A stretch of 43,301 nucleotides of DNA, from positions 1 through 43,301 of the forward strand of contig DATKRG010000093.1 of NCBI GenBank assembly GCA_035532275.1. The letters are read 5' to 3'. The position numbers and the translations under genes were made by a program. Positions 1 through 8,437 of the stretch are shown in pieces. Origin of the DNA: UBA9676 sp035532275 (GTDB taxonomy: Bacteria; Actinomycetota; Actinomycetes; Streptosporangiales; Streptosporangiaceae). The notes beneath the pieces were generated by a model. The model made no database searches, was not told where the DNA came from, and was given only the letters and a program-made list of their open reading frames with translations. Numbering within the stretch: the stretch's first letter is position 1; every line of letters begins with the position of its first letter.

Positions 1-18
1 CGTTCAGCATCTGGTTTA

Positions 19-1116
19 TTGAGGCTTGTGAACGCTTACGTCACATCGGTGACCAGCCGGGCGTACCGGCTGCCGATGCCCCGCCCGTGGGGCCCGGACG
101 TCACCAGCCAGTACCTGATCGCCGCCACGGTCACCAGCAGCGACGGCGGCAGCGGGCAGGGTTTCAGCTGGGCCGTCCGGGCGGGGGCGCAGGCGGTCCA
201 GGCGATGGTCGAGGCGGACTGCCGCCGGTTCGCCGAGGGCGGCCCGGTGGCGCCCGCGGCGGCCTGGGACCGGCTGTGGTGGCAGCTGCGGGAGGCGGGC
301 GGTGGCATCACCACGCTGGCGATGGCGGCGATCGACACCGGCCTGTGGGATCTGCGGGCCAGGGCGGCCGGGCTGAGCCTGACCGACCTGATCGGCCGGC
401 AGCGTGACCAGGTGCCGGTCTACGCCAGCGGTGTCAACCGGCACCTGACGCTGGCCGAGCTCACCGAGCAGGTGAGCCGCTGGGTCGCGGCCGGGCACAC
501 CCGGTTCAAGATCAAGGTCGGCCTGCCCAGCCTGGACGAGGATATCGAGCGGGTGGCCGCCGTCCGGCGGATCATCGGGCCCGGCCGGCTGCTCATGGTG
601 GACGCGAACCAGCTGTGGGACCTGCCCACCGCCCGGCGGGCGGCCAGGGCGCTGTCGGCGTTCGACCTCTTCTGGCTGGAGGAGCCGCTGCCGGCCGAGG
701 ACATCCAGGCCTACGCGCAGCTGCGCGCCGCCATCGACATTCCCGTCGCGGCCGGCGAGAGCCTGTACACGCAAGCCCAGTTCCGCGACGTGCTGCTCGC
801 CGGTGCCGTCGACTTCCTCCAGCCCAACATCTGCCGGGTCGGCGGCATCACCCCGTTCCTGCGGATCGCCCGGCTCGCCCGCCTGTTCGACGTCCCGGTC
901 ATGCCGCATCTGCTGCCCGACATCTCCGGGCAGCTCGCCATGTGCCTGCCGCTGCCAGGCATGGTCGAGGACATCGACGAGGGGTCATTCGCCGCGCTCG
1001 GCGCGCTCGCCCGGCCCAGCGGGGTGGTGGTCAGCGGCGACAGCCTGCGGGCGCAGACCCCGCCCGGGCACGGGCTGGTCTTCGCCACCGACGTGCTGGA
1101 AGAGGTCAGCCCGTGA
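19..1116 (+). CDS. Mandelate racemase/muconate lactonizing enzyme family protein (enolase superfamily)
   Basis: A 365-residue member of the enolase superfamily, which abstracts a proton alpha to a carboxylate using a divalent metal. The barrel-domain signatures are in order: the base motif KIK at residues 164-166, metal ligands D195 (VDANQLW), E221 (WLEEPLP) and E247 (AAGESL), then QPNICRVGG at about 268-276 and a histidine at 297 (PHLLPDI). KxK plus a late His fits the mandelate racemase subgroup (acid-sugar dehydratases, racemases); the substrate cannot be told. The start may be TTG at 19 or GTG at 28; a GAGG lies just before the GTG but very close to it, so the N-terminus is uncertain by three residues. 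The gene stands alone; the next 140 bases have no gene. Confidence 0.85.
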   Translation: MRLVNAYVTSVTSRAYRLPMPRPWGPDVTSQYLIAATVTSSDGGSGQGFSWAVRAGAQAVQAMVEADCRRFAEGGPVAPAAAWDRLWWQLREAGGGITTLAMAAIDTGLWDLRARAAGLSLTDLIGRQRDQVPVYASGVNRHLTLAELTEQVSRWVAAGHTRFKIKVGLPSLDEDIERVAAVRRIIGPGRLLMVDANQLWDLPTARRAARALSAFDLFWLEEPLPAEDIQAYAQLRAAIDIPVAAGESLYTQAQFRDVLLAGAVDFLQPNICRVGGITPFLRIARLARLFDVPVMPHLLPDISGQLAMCLPLPGMVEDIDEGSFAALGALARPSGVVVSGDSLRAQTPPGHGLVFATDVLEEVSP

Positions 1117-1212
1117 CCGGGACCGGCCGGCGGGCCGGCCCCGGGGAACTGGCCAGCCGCTCCGGATGCCAGGCTGCCCGGCGCCGGGCCAGGGGCACAT
1201 CCAGGTCACTGC

Positions 1213-1600
1213 CATGAGTTCTTGGCCCGGGCACCACGAGGATTTGGCCAGCCGTCAGCTGGGTTCCACGTCGGTCACGCCAGGGTCAGCCGGGCCGTAG
1301 AGCCGCTCGATCTCGCCGGCGTAGCGCTCGGCGATCACCCGCCGCCGCCGCTTGAGCGTCGGGGTGAGCTCACCGGTCTCCGCCGTCCACTCGGCCGGCA
1401 GCAGGACGAACCGGCGGACCTGCTCGGCCCGGGACAGCTCCTGGTTGGCGGTGCGCACGCCGCGTTCGGCCTCGGCCCGCACCAGCGGATGCGCGGCCAG
1501 CTCGGCCCAGTGGTTACTGCTGTGCCGCGGTTACCACTGTGCCGCGCGGGTCGCCAGCGTCACAACCGGGGACGGTCATGAGCTTTTGGCCCGGGGCACC
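1213..1600. repeat. Imperfect direct repeats flanking an acyl-CoA ligase remnant
   Basis: A 23-24 base element beginning CATGAG and containing TTGGCCCGG and GCACC occurs at 1213-1235 and again at 1577-1600 in the same orientation, with two substitutions and a one-base length difference. The interval between the copies holds the 3' remnant of an acyl-CoA ligase gene. A second short tandem pair (17-base units at 1514-1530 and 1531-1547, three mismatches) lies exactly where the remnant loses homology. The arrangement looks like a rearrangement scar; no transposase or terminal inverted repeats are visible. Confidence 0.6.
1255..1530 (-). pseudogene. C-terminal remnant of a long-chain acyl-CoA synthetase (AMP-forming)
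   Basis: The reading frame encodes the last ~85 residues of a FadD-type long-chain fatty acid:CoA ligase: AAHPLVRAEAER, then LSRAEQVRRF, LLPAEW, and TAETGELTPTLKRRRRVIAERY ending in ERLYG in segments. This is the lysine-containing C-terminal subdomain that closes over the adenylate. The AMP-binding domain and everything upstream is missing: the frame meets an in-frame TAA at 1531-1533, right at a small tandem repeat. No start codon with a ribosome binding site precedes it, so it is almost certainly not expressed as an enzyme. It is a leftover of a roughly 600-residue gene. Confidence 0.75.
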
Positions 1601-1615
1601 CTGGCCGCGGAGACT

Positions 1616-2125
1616 GTGCAGGCGGCCCGCCGGGCCCGTTACGAGACGATCAGGGGGACGGTCGTCCATCTGCTCGCCGGCCTGTCCACCGGCTGGCTCG
1701 ACCTGACCAAGCCAGCGAACCACCAGCAGATCGCGGTGGCGGTGACACGGCTGCGCCGGTACCTGGTCGAGACCGATGAGGTGCCCGACCCGCTGTCACA
1801 CGAACTGCAGGCATGCGCGGACGCCGCGGAACGGGAAGGCATCGCGGTAGACCTGCTCGCGCCGGCCGGGGTCATCCCGGCGCTCCCGGTGGATATCCGC
1901 CGCGCACTGACCGAGCCGATCATCGAGGTCCTGGCCGCGACGGCCACGCGGGCACGCATCACCGTGGTGGCCTTCGCCACCGAGGTCGTGGTGGCCATCA
2001 TCGCCGACGCGCAGCTGGCGGCTCCGATAGCGGCCACGCACGACGACGTGCAGGTAGCTCAGGACACGGAGGGAGGACTATGGGTCCAGTCCCGGTGGAC
2101 CGGCCTGTCAGGGTCGCCCTCGTAG
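1616..2125 (+). pseudogene. N-terminally truncated sensor histidine kinase (ATPase-domain remnant)
   Basis: About 170 residues that match the C-terminal half of actinobacterial NarL-partner histidine kinases with a degenerate ATP-binding domain: RRYLVETDEVPDPLSHEL, then ACADAAEREGIAVDL, RRALTEPIIEVLAAT, and a final GGLWVQSRW. The membrane or sensor half and the usual phospho-accepting helix region are absent. The frame is open further upstream but that part is unlike protein of this family. GTG at 1616 is only a possible start; no clear ribosome binding site precedes it. Its 3' end overlaps the response regulator start by 46 bases, the normal arrangement for a translationally coupled kinase-regulator pair, so the pair was probably intact before the 5' part was lost next to the direct repeats. 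Confidence 0.6.
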
Positions 2126-2778
2126 AAGACACCGATGTGGTCGTGGAGGGAGTCCGTACCTGGATCGCCGATGATCCGGCCGGCCGGGCCGTCATCGTGG
2201 CCGTCGCCGGGTCGATCGAGGCCGTCCTCGACGGCCCCGGCCGCGACGCCGACGTCCTGGTGCTCGATCTCGAACTCGACGGTGTGATGGTGACCGAGCG
2301 GGTGGCCGCGCTCAGCGACGCGGGGTTCCGGGTGGTCGTCTTCTCGGTGCATGTCGAGCCGCTGATCGTGGAGGCCGTCATGAACGCCGGCGCGTGTGCC
2401 TTCCTGGACAAGCGGACCGAGCGGGACCATTTCGTCGACACGATCGTCGCCGTAGCCCACGATGAGCCGGCCGTGACCCCGTCCATGGCCGGCGGCCTGC
2501 TGCAGGCAGTCCGGCTGTCCCCGCGGGAACGGGAAGCGCTCCGGTACCTGTTCCAGGGCATGGACCATGTCTCGATCGCCCGCCGGCTCCGCAAGCCCAG
2601 CGGCGAGACCATCAGCGCGTACACCGCCAAGCAGTACATCGAGCGGGCCCGGGCGAAGTTCGCCGCCGCCGGGAGGCCGTGCCGGTCGACCTTCGCGCTG
2701 CTCGCCCGCTGCATCGAGGAAGGGCTGATCAGGCCCGAGGAAGTGGAGGACTACCGCTCCGGTCAGAACGGTCCCTGA
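2080..2778 (+). CDS. NarL/LuxR-type two-component response regulator
   Basis: A 232-residue response regulator. The receiver domain spans about residues 10-125: acidic pair ED at 16-17, phosphorylatable D63 in VLVLDLELDG, and K111 in FLDKR. A LuxR-type helix-turn-helix follows (LSPREREALRYL at about 150, AKQYIERARAKFAAAG near 190), which should bind promoter DNA as a dimer. ATG at 2080 is supported by a strong GGAGGGAGG immediately upstream. The gene overlaps the damaged kinase gene, so the regulator may now be an orphan or take phosphate from another kinase. Its targets are unknown; the secreted protein gene 117 bases downstream on the same strand is a candidate only by position. Confidence 0.85.
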   Translation: MGPVPVDRPVRVALVEDTDVVVEGVRTWIADDPAGRAVIVAVAGSIEAVLDGPGRDADVLVLDLELDGVMVTERVAALSDAGFRVVVFSVHVEPLIVEAVMNAGACAFLDKRTERDHFVDTIVAVAHDEPAVTPSMAGGLLQAVRLSPREREALRYLFQGMDHVSIARRLRKPSGETISAYTAKQYIERARAKFAAAGRPCRSTFALLARCIEEGLIRPEEVEDYRSGQNGP

Positions 2779-2895
2779 TGCCAGGGTTCGGTGTGCTCTG
2801 ACCCCTGGAGAGAGGACATGCCCCGGAAGCCCGCTTGGCGCACCCTGTAAGGGGGCCTTGCGGCCGTGGCAGGGATTGCGCAGGGGGTAGGGATC

Positions 2896-5751
2896 ATGGG
2901 GGAGTTTCGAGTCTCTGGTTTCTGGCGTGGCCTTGCCGCGGCCGCGGCCGCGACCGTGCTACTGGTGGCATTGGCCCCGGCGCTGAACGCCATGCCCGCG
3001 GCAGCCGATACCGCGACCATTACCGGCACCGTGGTGGACAGCTCGAACACGCCGCAGGCCAACGTCGCGGTGGACGTCCAGGACCCGTCGACCTCAGCGA
3101 GTGTCGCCAGCACAAGCACGGACCAGTATGGGGACTTCTCCGTCACGGTCCCGACTGGCACCTACAACATCGACTTCACGCCGCCGGCTGGCGCGATCGT
3201 CCAGAGCTACCTGGCGACCGGCGTGACGACCGACGGTGTCCCGCTGTACATCGTCCTGAAGCCGATCGGCGTCATTCATATTCAGGGGACGTTGCAGGAC
3301 TCCAAGGGGAATGTGTACACCAACCAGCAGGACGCTACGGTGAGTTTCACCTCGCCCCAAAACCCTGGGTCCACACTGAACGTGGATGCCAATGGCAGCT
3401 ACGCTACCGATCTGCTCGCCGACCAGAACTTCGCGGTGACCGCCTACATGCGGGTGGCCAACCAAAGCGACATGGTGTTCAACATGCCCGTCGGCACCCT
3501 CAGCCAGAGCCAGACTTACAACGTTACTGTGCCGCTCGTGCCCAACGGCGTCACCCTCTACAGACCTACCATCCACCTCGACAACGGCCTGATCATCTCG
3601 TTCAGTCTGCATCCGATCACCGGGGACCGGCACGCCTACATCATCTTCAACGAGACCACCGGCTCGGTTCTTGTCGATGACCAGCCGCCGGTGGTCAGCG
3701 GCACGGCCGACCGCTCACCCAACGCCAACGGCTGGTACAACGCGCCGGTCACCATCACCTGGTCCAGCACCGACCCGGCGCCCTCGTCGGGCACACCTAC
3801 GACGCCGGCACCGACCACGGTCACGACTGAGGGCGCCAACCAGGTCATCACGTCGGGCCAGTCCTGCGACCCGGCGGGCAACTGCGCCACGGGCGGCTAC
3901 ACCCTTTCGCTCGACAAGACCCCGCCGTCCATCACGGCGGTGGTGCAGCCTGCTCCCAACGCGGCCGGCTGGAACAACTCCGACCCCACGATCAGCTACA
4001 CCTGCTTGGACGCGCTGTCGGGCGTCGAGCTCTGCCCGGGTCCCCAGACTGCGTCCACGGACGGCGCCAACCAGGTCTTCCCGGCGACCGCTGTGGACAA
4101 CGCGAGCAACAACACCACCATCACGACCACGGTCAATGTGGACACCGCCCCGCCTGTTGTGTCGAACGCGGCGGTAGGCCAGGCGACGATCACTGACGGC
4201 GGCAGCACGACGCTGAGCGCTGATGTCGCTGACAGCCTGAGTGGTGTCAGCGCTGCGGAGTTCTACACCGGCACCGACCCGGGGCCGGGGAACGGGACGG
4301 CGATGACGGTCGCGAACGGGACCGCGAGCGTCATGATGGGAAGCAACCTGGCTGGGGGCTCGCACACGCTGTATGTCCGTGCCGAGGATGTAGCCGGGAA
4401 CTGGAGCAGCCCGGTGCCCGTCACGCTGACGGTCAAGCCGCAGGCGCCCACCGGCCTGGCGGCAAACTCGCCGACCGCCGCGCCGGCACTGACCTGGAAC
4501 CCGGTTGCCGGCGCCAGTTCCTACAACATCTACCGGGACGGCACCGTCATCGGTACCGCCACCTCGCCCTCCTACACCGACACCACGGCGTCGCCGGGGC
4601 CGCACTCCTACCAGGTCACCGCGGTGGCCGCCGGTCTGGAAAGCGACCGCAGCAACAGCGTGGACGTGGTGGTCGGTACCGCGCCGTCGATCACCAGCGG
4701 GAACTCGGCCAGTACCGGGATGCGGGTGGCGTTCGACTTCACGATCACCACCACCGGCGCCCCGACCCCGTCGCTGACAGAGAGCGGGACGCTGCCGGCC
4801 GGGATCACCTTCAGCGACAAGGGGGACGGCACCGCCGACATCTCCGGGATCGCGGTGGCCGGGACCGCTGGCAGCTACCCGGTCACCATCACCGCTGACA
4901 ACGGCATCGGCACCCCGGCCACCCAGCCGTTCACCCTGACGGTGACCACCGCCACCTCGGCGCCGTCGGTTACCAGCGACACCTCCGACACCGAAACGTT
5001 CGGCGCGGCGTTCACCTTCACCGTCACCACCACCGGCTACCCGGCGCCCAAGCTCACCAAGACCGGTGCCCTGCCGCCCGGGGTGACCTTCACCGACAAC
5101 GGCGACGGCACCGCCACCATCGCCGGCACGCCCGCCGCCTCCGCGGTCGGGAACTACCCGCTGACGATCACCGCCAAGAACTCCACCGGGACCGCCACCC
5201 AGGCATTCACCCTGGTCATCACCAAAGCCCCGGTGATCAAGAAGATTCCTAACCTCACCGCCCACACCGGCACTGCGTTCACCAAGACCATCACCGCCGT
5301 CGGCAGCCCCAGCCCAGCGCTGACCGAGTCCGGGTCCCTGCCCGCCGGGCTGACCTTCACCGACAACGGCGACGGCACCGCCACCCTGGCCGGCACCCCC
5401 GGCCCCAGCGCGGGCGGCTCCTACCCGATCACCGTCACCGCAACCAACAGCCTGGGCACCACCAGCCAGACCTTCACCCTCAAGGTCGACCAGCCCCCGG
5501 CCATCACCAGCCCCAGCACCGCCACCGCCAGCACCGGCAGCGCGTTCTCCTTCCAGATCACCACCACCGGCTACCCCGCACCCCGGCTCACCAAGCTCGG
5601 CACCCTGCCCAAGGGCCTGACCTTCAAGGCCGGGGCCGGCACCATCACCGGCACCCCCGCCGCGGGCACCGCCGGCACCTACCAGATCGCCATCACCGCC
5701 AAGAACAGCTCCGGCACCACCAGCCAGACCCTCACCATCACCGTCAGCTAG
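2896..5751 (+). CDS. Secreted multidomain protein with carboxypeptidase-regulatory-like, FN3 and Ig-like (He_PIG-type) repeats
   Basis: A 951-residue exported protein. ATG at 2896 gives a clean signal peptide (hydrophobic run AAAAAATVLLVALAPAL, cleavage near AAADT) and is preceded by a G-rich stretch AGGGGGTAGGG; an upstream in-frame GTG at 2866 would bury the signal. Domains in order: a carboxypeptidase-regulatory-like fold (TITGTVVDSSNTPQANVAV; YGDFSVTVPTGTYNI), two modules of the PNANGWYNAPVTITW / PNAAGWNNSDPTISY type (about 265-415), a bacterial Ig-like section, an FN3 domain (about 516-590), then four ~90-residue repeats each with a LPAGITF / DNGDGTATIAGTP signature to the C-terminus. 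No LPXTG, membrane anchor or catalytic domain is seen, so it is probably released or loosely wall-bound. Adhesion or matrix function is inferred, not shown. Confidence 0.85.
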   Translation: MGEFRVSGFWRGLAAAAAATVLLVALAPALNAMPAAADTATITGTVVDSSNTPQANVAVDVQDPSTSASVASTSTDQYGDFSVTVPTGTYNIDFTPPAGAIVQSYLATGVTTDGVPLYIVLKPIGVIHIQGTLQDSKGNVYTNQQDATVSFTSPQNPGSTLNVDANGSYATDLLADQNFAVTAYMRVANQSDMVFNMPVGTLSQSQTYNVTVPLVPNGVTLYRPTIHLDNGLIISFSLHPITGDRHAYIIFNETTGSVLVDDQPPVVSGTADRSPNANGWYNAPVTITWSSTDPAPSSGTPTTPAPTTVTTEGANQVITSGQSCDPAGNCATGGYTLSLDKTPPSITAVVQPAPNAAGWNNSDPTISYTCLDALSGVELCPGPQTASTDGANQVFPATAVDNASNNTTITTTVNVDTAPPVVSNAAVGQATITDGGSTTLSADVADSLSGVSAAEFYTGTDPGPGNGTAMTVANGTASVMMGSNLAGGSHTLYVRAEDVAGNWSSPVPVTLTVKPQAPTGLAANSPTAAPALTWNPVAGASSYNIYRDGTVIGTATSPSYTDTTASPGPHSYQVTAVAAGLESDRSNSVDVVVGTAPSITSGNSASTGMRVAFDFTITTTGAPTPSLTESGTLPAGITFSDKGDGTADISGIAVAGTAGSYPVTITADNGIGTPATQPFTLTVTTATSAPSVTSDTSDTETFGAAFTFTVTTTGYPAPKLTKTGALPPGVTFTDNGDGTATIAGTPAASAVGNYPLTITAKNSTGTATQAFTLVITKAPVIKKIPNLTAHTGTAFTKTITAVGSPSPALTESGSLPAGLTFTDNGDGTATLAGTPGPSAGGSYPITVTATNSLGTTSQTFTLKVDQPPAITSPSTATASTGSAFSFQITTTGYPAPRLTKLGTLPKGLTFKAGAGTITGTPAAGTAGTYQIAITAKNSSGTTSQTLTITVS

Positions 5752-5822
5752 ACGTCGGTGGCGGGGAGCTGGCCCGTCACCGAACCGTCGGCGGCGGCGG
5801 ACCTGGCCCGTCACAGCCCTCG

Positions 5823-7604
5823 CTATCTGCCGACGGCGACCAGGTCCGTCACGGCCGCCCGCAGCGGTGCCAGCCGGGCGGCGGCCGCCGCCCGGGCTGC
5901 CGCCAGCGTCGGCGTGGCCGGCTCGACGACCTCCAGGTAGGCCTTGAGCTTGGGTTCGGTGCCGCTCGGCCGGATCACCACCCGGGCACCGGGCAGCCAG
6001 TAGATCAGCACATCGGACGGCGGCAGGCCAGCCCGGCCGCCATCAGCCCGGCCGGCGAGGTCGTCGGTGCTGGTCACCGGCTGCCCAGCCAGGGCGGCTG
6101 GGGGAGCCGCCCGGAGCCGGCCCATGATGGCGGCCGGGGACGGGGCGTGCAGGGAAACCTGCGCGGTCAGATGGACGCCGTGCGCAGCCTCCAGGGCGTC
6201 CAGGCGGTCGAGCAGGGACTGGCCGGCCGCGCGGGCGGTGACGGCCAGCGACAGCAGGGCCAGGGCCGCGCTCATCCCGTCCTTGTCCCGGACCACATCC
6301 CCCACCGCGTACCCGAGCGCCTCCTCATACCCGAAGACGAAACGGCTGCCGGGTGCGTCCTGCCCGGCCCGCACGATCCACTTGAACCCGGTGAGCGTCT
6401 GCGCGTAGCGGACCCCGGCGGCGGCGGCGATCCTCGACAGGAGGGTCGAGGACACCACGGTGGTGACGACGAGCCGCTGCTCAGGGTCACGGCCGGCGGC
6501 GGTCCTCTCCAGCAGGTAGGAGCCGATGAGAGCGCCGACCTGATCCCCGGTCAGCACCCGCCAGGCCCCGGGGGCGACCGGATCGGGCACCGCCACCGCG
6601 AGCCGGTCGCCGTCCGGGTCGTTCGCGAGCACCAGGTCCGCCTCCTCGCGGCGGGCCTGGGCCAGCGCCAGGTCGAGAGCGCCGGGCTCCTCAGGATTGG
6701 GGAACGCGACCGTCGGGAAGTCAGCGTCAGGTTCGGCCTGGGCCAAGACCACAGACGGAGCCGGGAAGCCGGCCCGCTCGATGGCCCGCAGCGCGAGGCT
6801 GGCGGCCACCCCGTGCAGCGGTGTGTAGACCACGCGCAGCGGCTGGCCCGGGGCCAGCGGGACGGCGGGGGAGGAGGCAGTCGGCGTGTCCGGCGTCACG
6901 GCCGGTCCCGGGGTGGCGGCGGTGATGGCGCTGAGGTAGGCCTGTGCCACCTCGTCGCCGTGCCGGGTGACCAGCGGGCCGTCCAGGGAGGCGGCCGGGA
7001 TCTGTGACAGCGGCCCCAGGCTGGCGATCGCCACCTCGATCTGGGCGTCGACCGGTGGCACGATCTGCGCGCCATCGGCCAGGTAGAGCTTGTAGCCGTT
7101 GTCAGTGGCCGGGTTGTGGCTCGCCGTGATCATGATCCCGGCCGCGGCGGACAGATACCGGACCGCGAACGCGAGCAGCGGCGTCGGGTCCGGGCGGGGG
7201 AGCAGATGGACGGCGATGCCCGCGCCGGCCAGCACGGCGGCGGCCTCGTCGGCGAAGCCGGACGAGCGGTGCCGCGCATCGCAGCCGATGACCACAGTCA
7301 TCGGGGCCGTATCGTCAGTGCCGGGGCCGTGCTCGTGCAGCCACCCGGCAAGCGCCGCGGTCGCGGCCCTGACCACGGCCCGGTTCATCCGGTTGGGCCC
7401 CGCCCCGACCGTGCCACGCAACCCGGCCGTGCCGAACTGCAGCCGGCCGGCGAACCGGTCGGCCAGCTCGGCCTGGGCTGCCTGGGCGGGCTCTCCCTGC
7501 GCGGCGCAGGTGGCGAGCAGCGCCCGCAGCTCGCCGCGGTCGCCGGGGTCGGGGTCCTGGCCGATCCAGGCCTCAACCCGGTCGCGCAGGTCGGCCGGGA
7601 TCAC
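5823..7604 (-). CDS. pmmB: Phosphomannomutase/phosphopentomutase-like phosphosugar mutase (alpha-D-phosphohexomutase superfamily)
   Basis: A 593-residue alpha-D-phosphohexomutase. Phosphoserine loop TASHNP at 160-165 (S162 carries the phosphate), metal loop DPDGDR at 329-334, sugar-recognition loop GYEEALGY near 430, and phosphate-binding RPSGTEPKLKAY near the C-terminus are all present. The N-terminal FGTAGLRG at 58-65 is typical of the PGM2/PmmB branch. Starting at GTG 7604, it overlaps the purine nucleoside phosphorylase stop (GTGA). Given that neighbour and the nucleoside transporter upstream, the likely job is isomerising (deoxy)ribose-1-phosphate to the 5-phosphate, as PGM2-type enzymes can; the sequence alone does not exclude a hexose substrate. 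It is last in the leftward operon. Confidence 0.9.
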   Translation of the reverse strand: MIPADLRDRVEAWIGQDPDPGDRGELRALLATCAAQGEPAQAAQAELADRFAGRLQFGTAGLRGTVGAGPNRMNRAVVRAATAALAGWLHEHGPGTDDTAPMTVVIGCDARHRSSGFADEAAAVLAGAGIAVHLLPRPDPTPLLAFAVRYLSAAAGIMITASHNPATDNGYKLYLADGAQIVPPVDAQIEVAIASLGPLSQIPAASLDGPLVTRHGDEVAQAYLSAITAATPGPAVTPDTPTASSPAVPLAPGQPLRVVYTPLHGVAASLALRAIERAGFPAPSVVLAQAEPDADFPTVAFPNPEEPGALDLALAQARREEADLVLANDPDGDRLAVAVPDPVAPGAWRVLTGDQVGALIGSYLLERTAAGRDPEQRLVVTTVVSSTLLSRIAAAAGVRYAQTLTGFKWIVRAGQDAPGSRFVFGYEEALGYAVGDVVRDKDGMSAALALLSLAVTARAAGQSLLDRLDALEAAHGVHLTAQVSLHAPSPAAIMGRLRAAPPAALAGQPVTSTDDLAGRADGGRAGLPPSDVLIYWLPGARVVIRPSGTEPKLKAYLEVVEPATPTLAAARAAAAARLAPLRAAVTDLVAVGR

Positions 7605-8437
7605 GCCGGTGCGACCCCCGGCAGGATGCTGGCGATCAGCGCGCCTATCCGTCCCGCGGCCGCCGCCCCGGTCGCCACGACCTCGCCGTGGTCCAGTGCC
7701 TGCCCGGCCAGCCCGGCCGCGGGATTGGTCACCAGCGAGATGGCGAGCACCTCCATGTCCAGGTGGCGGGCGGCGATCGCCTCCAGCACGGTGGACATCC
7801 CGACCAGGTCCGCGCCGAGCGTGCGCAGCATCGCGATCTCGGCGGGCGTCTCGTAGTGCGGGCCCGGCAGCGCCGCGTACACCCCCTCGGCCAGGCCCGG
7901 GTCGGCGGCCCGGGCGAGGTCGCGCAGCCGATGCGAGTAGGCGGAGGTGAGGTCGGTGAACCGGGACGGGAAGCCGGCGGGAGGCGGCGGCCCGGTGAGC
8001 GGTGACCGGCCGGTCAGGTTGAGGTGGTCCCGGATGAGAACAGGCTGCCCGGCCCGGTAGCCCGCATGGATCCCGCCGGCGGCGTTGGTCAGCACCACCA
8101 CCGTGCAGCCCGCGGCCGCCGCCGTCCGCACGCCGTGCACGACCGTCGCTGGCTGATGTCCCTCGTACAGGTGCACCCGGCCGAGATAGACCAGCACCCG
8201 CAGCTGGCCGATCGTCAGCGAGCGCGCCGTGGCGACGTGGCCGGCCACCGTGGGCGGCGGGAACCCGCCGAGGTCGGCGAGCGGGATCTCGGCGTCGGCG
8301 GGGCCGAGCGCGCCGGCGGCCGCCGCGATGCCGGAGCCGAGCACGACCGCCACGTCGTGGCGGTCCTTGCCGGACAGCTCCGCCAGCCGGGCGGCACTGG
8401 CCTGCGCCGCCAGGTAAGGATCCGCCGGTGCGGTCAT
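7601..8437 (-). CDS. deoD: Purine nucleoside phosphorylase
   Basis: A 278-residue trimeric-type (low molecular mass) purine nucleoside phosphorylase that splits (deoxy)inosine and guanosine with phosphate to base plus pentose-1-phosphate. Visible motifs: VVLGSGIAA near residue 33, YEGHQPATVVHGVR, LTNAAGGIHAGYRAGQPVLI, GPHYETPAEI, and MSTVLEAIAARHL followed by VTNPAAG, whose Asn contacts the purine. ATG 8437 overlaps the upstream permease stop by four bases (ATGA), which decides the start; the frame is open much further upstream but only because it runs antisense-free through the permease gene. It is translationally coupled to the mutase that follows. In M. tuberculosis deoD and pmmB are likewise neighbours. 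Confidence 0.93.
   Translation of the reverse strand: MTAPADPYLAAQASAARLAELSGKDRHDVAVVLGSGIAAAAGALGPADAEIPLADLGGFPPPTVAGHVATARSLTIGQLRVLVYLGRVHLYEGHQPATVVHGVRTAAAAGCTVVVLTNAAGGIHAGYRAGQPVLIRDHLNLTGRSPLTGPPPPAGFPSRFTDLTSAYSHRLRDLARAADPGLAEGVYAALPGPHYETPAEIAMLRTLGADLVGMSTVLEAIAARHLDMEVLAISLVTNPAAGLAGQALDHGEVVATGAAAAGRIGALIASILPGVAPA

Noticed and set aside
2773..2808. Short inverted repeats around the response regulator stop (CCAGGG with CCCTGG)
   Set aside because: Stems of only 5-6 bp with no U-tract; not enough to call a terminator.
3715..5814. Minus-strand open frame of about 700 codons opposite the secreted Ig-like protein
   Set aside because: Gly/Arg/Ala-rich translation without motifs; open only because the sense strand is repetitive and GC-rich at third positions.
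5769..5815. Direct repeat of CTGGCCCGTCAC in the gap between the convergent secreted-protein and mutase genes
   Set aside because: Only 12 bases, two copies, no symmetry or hairpin; may be a trace of duplication but supports no function.
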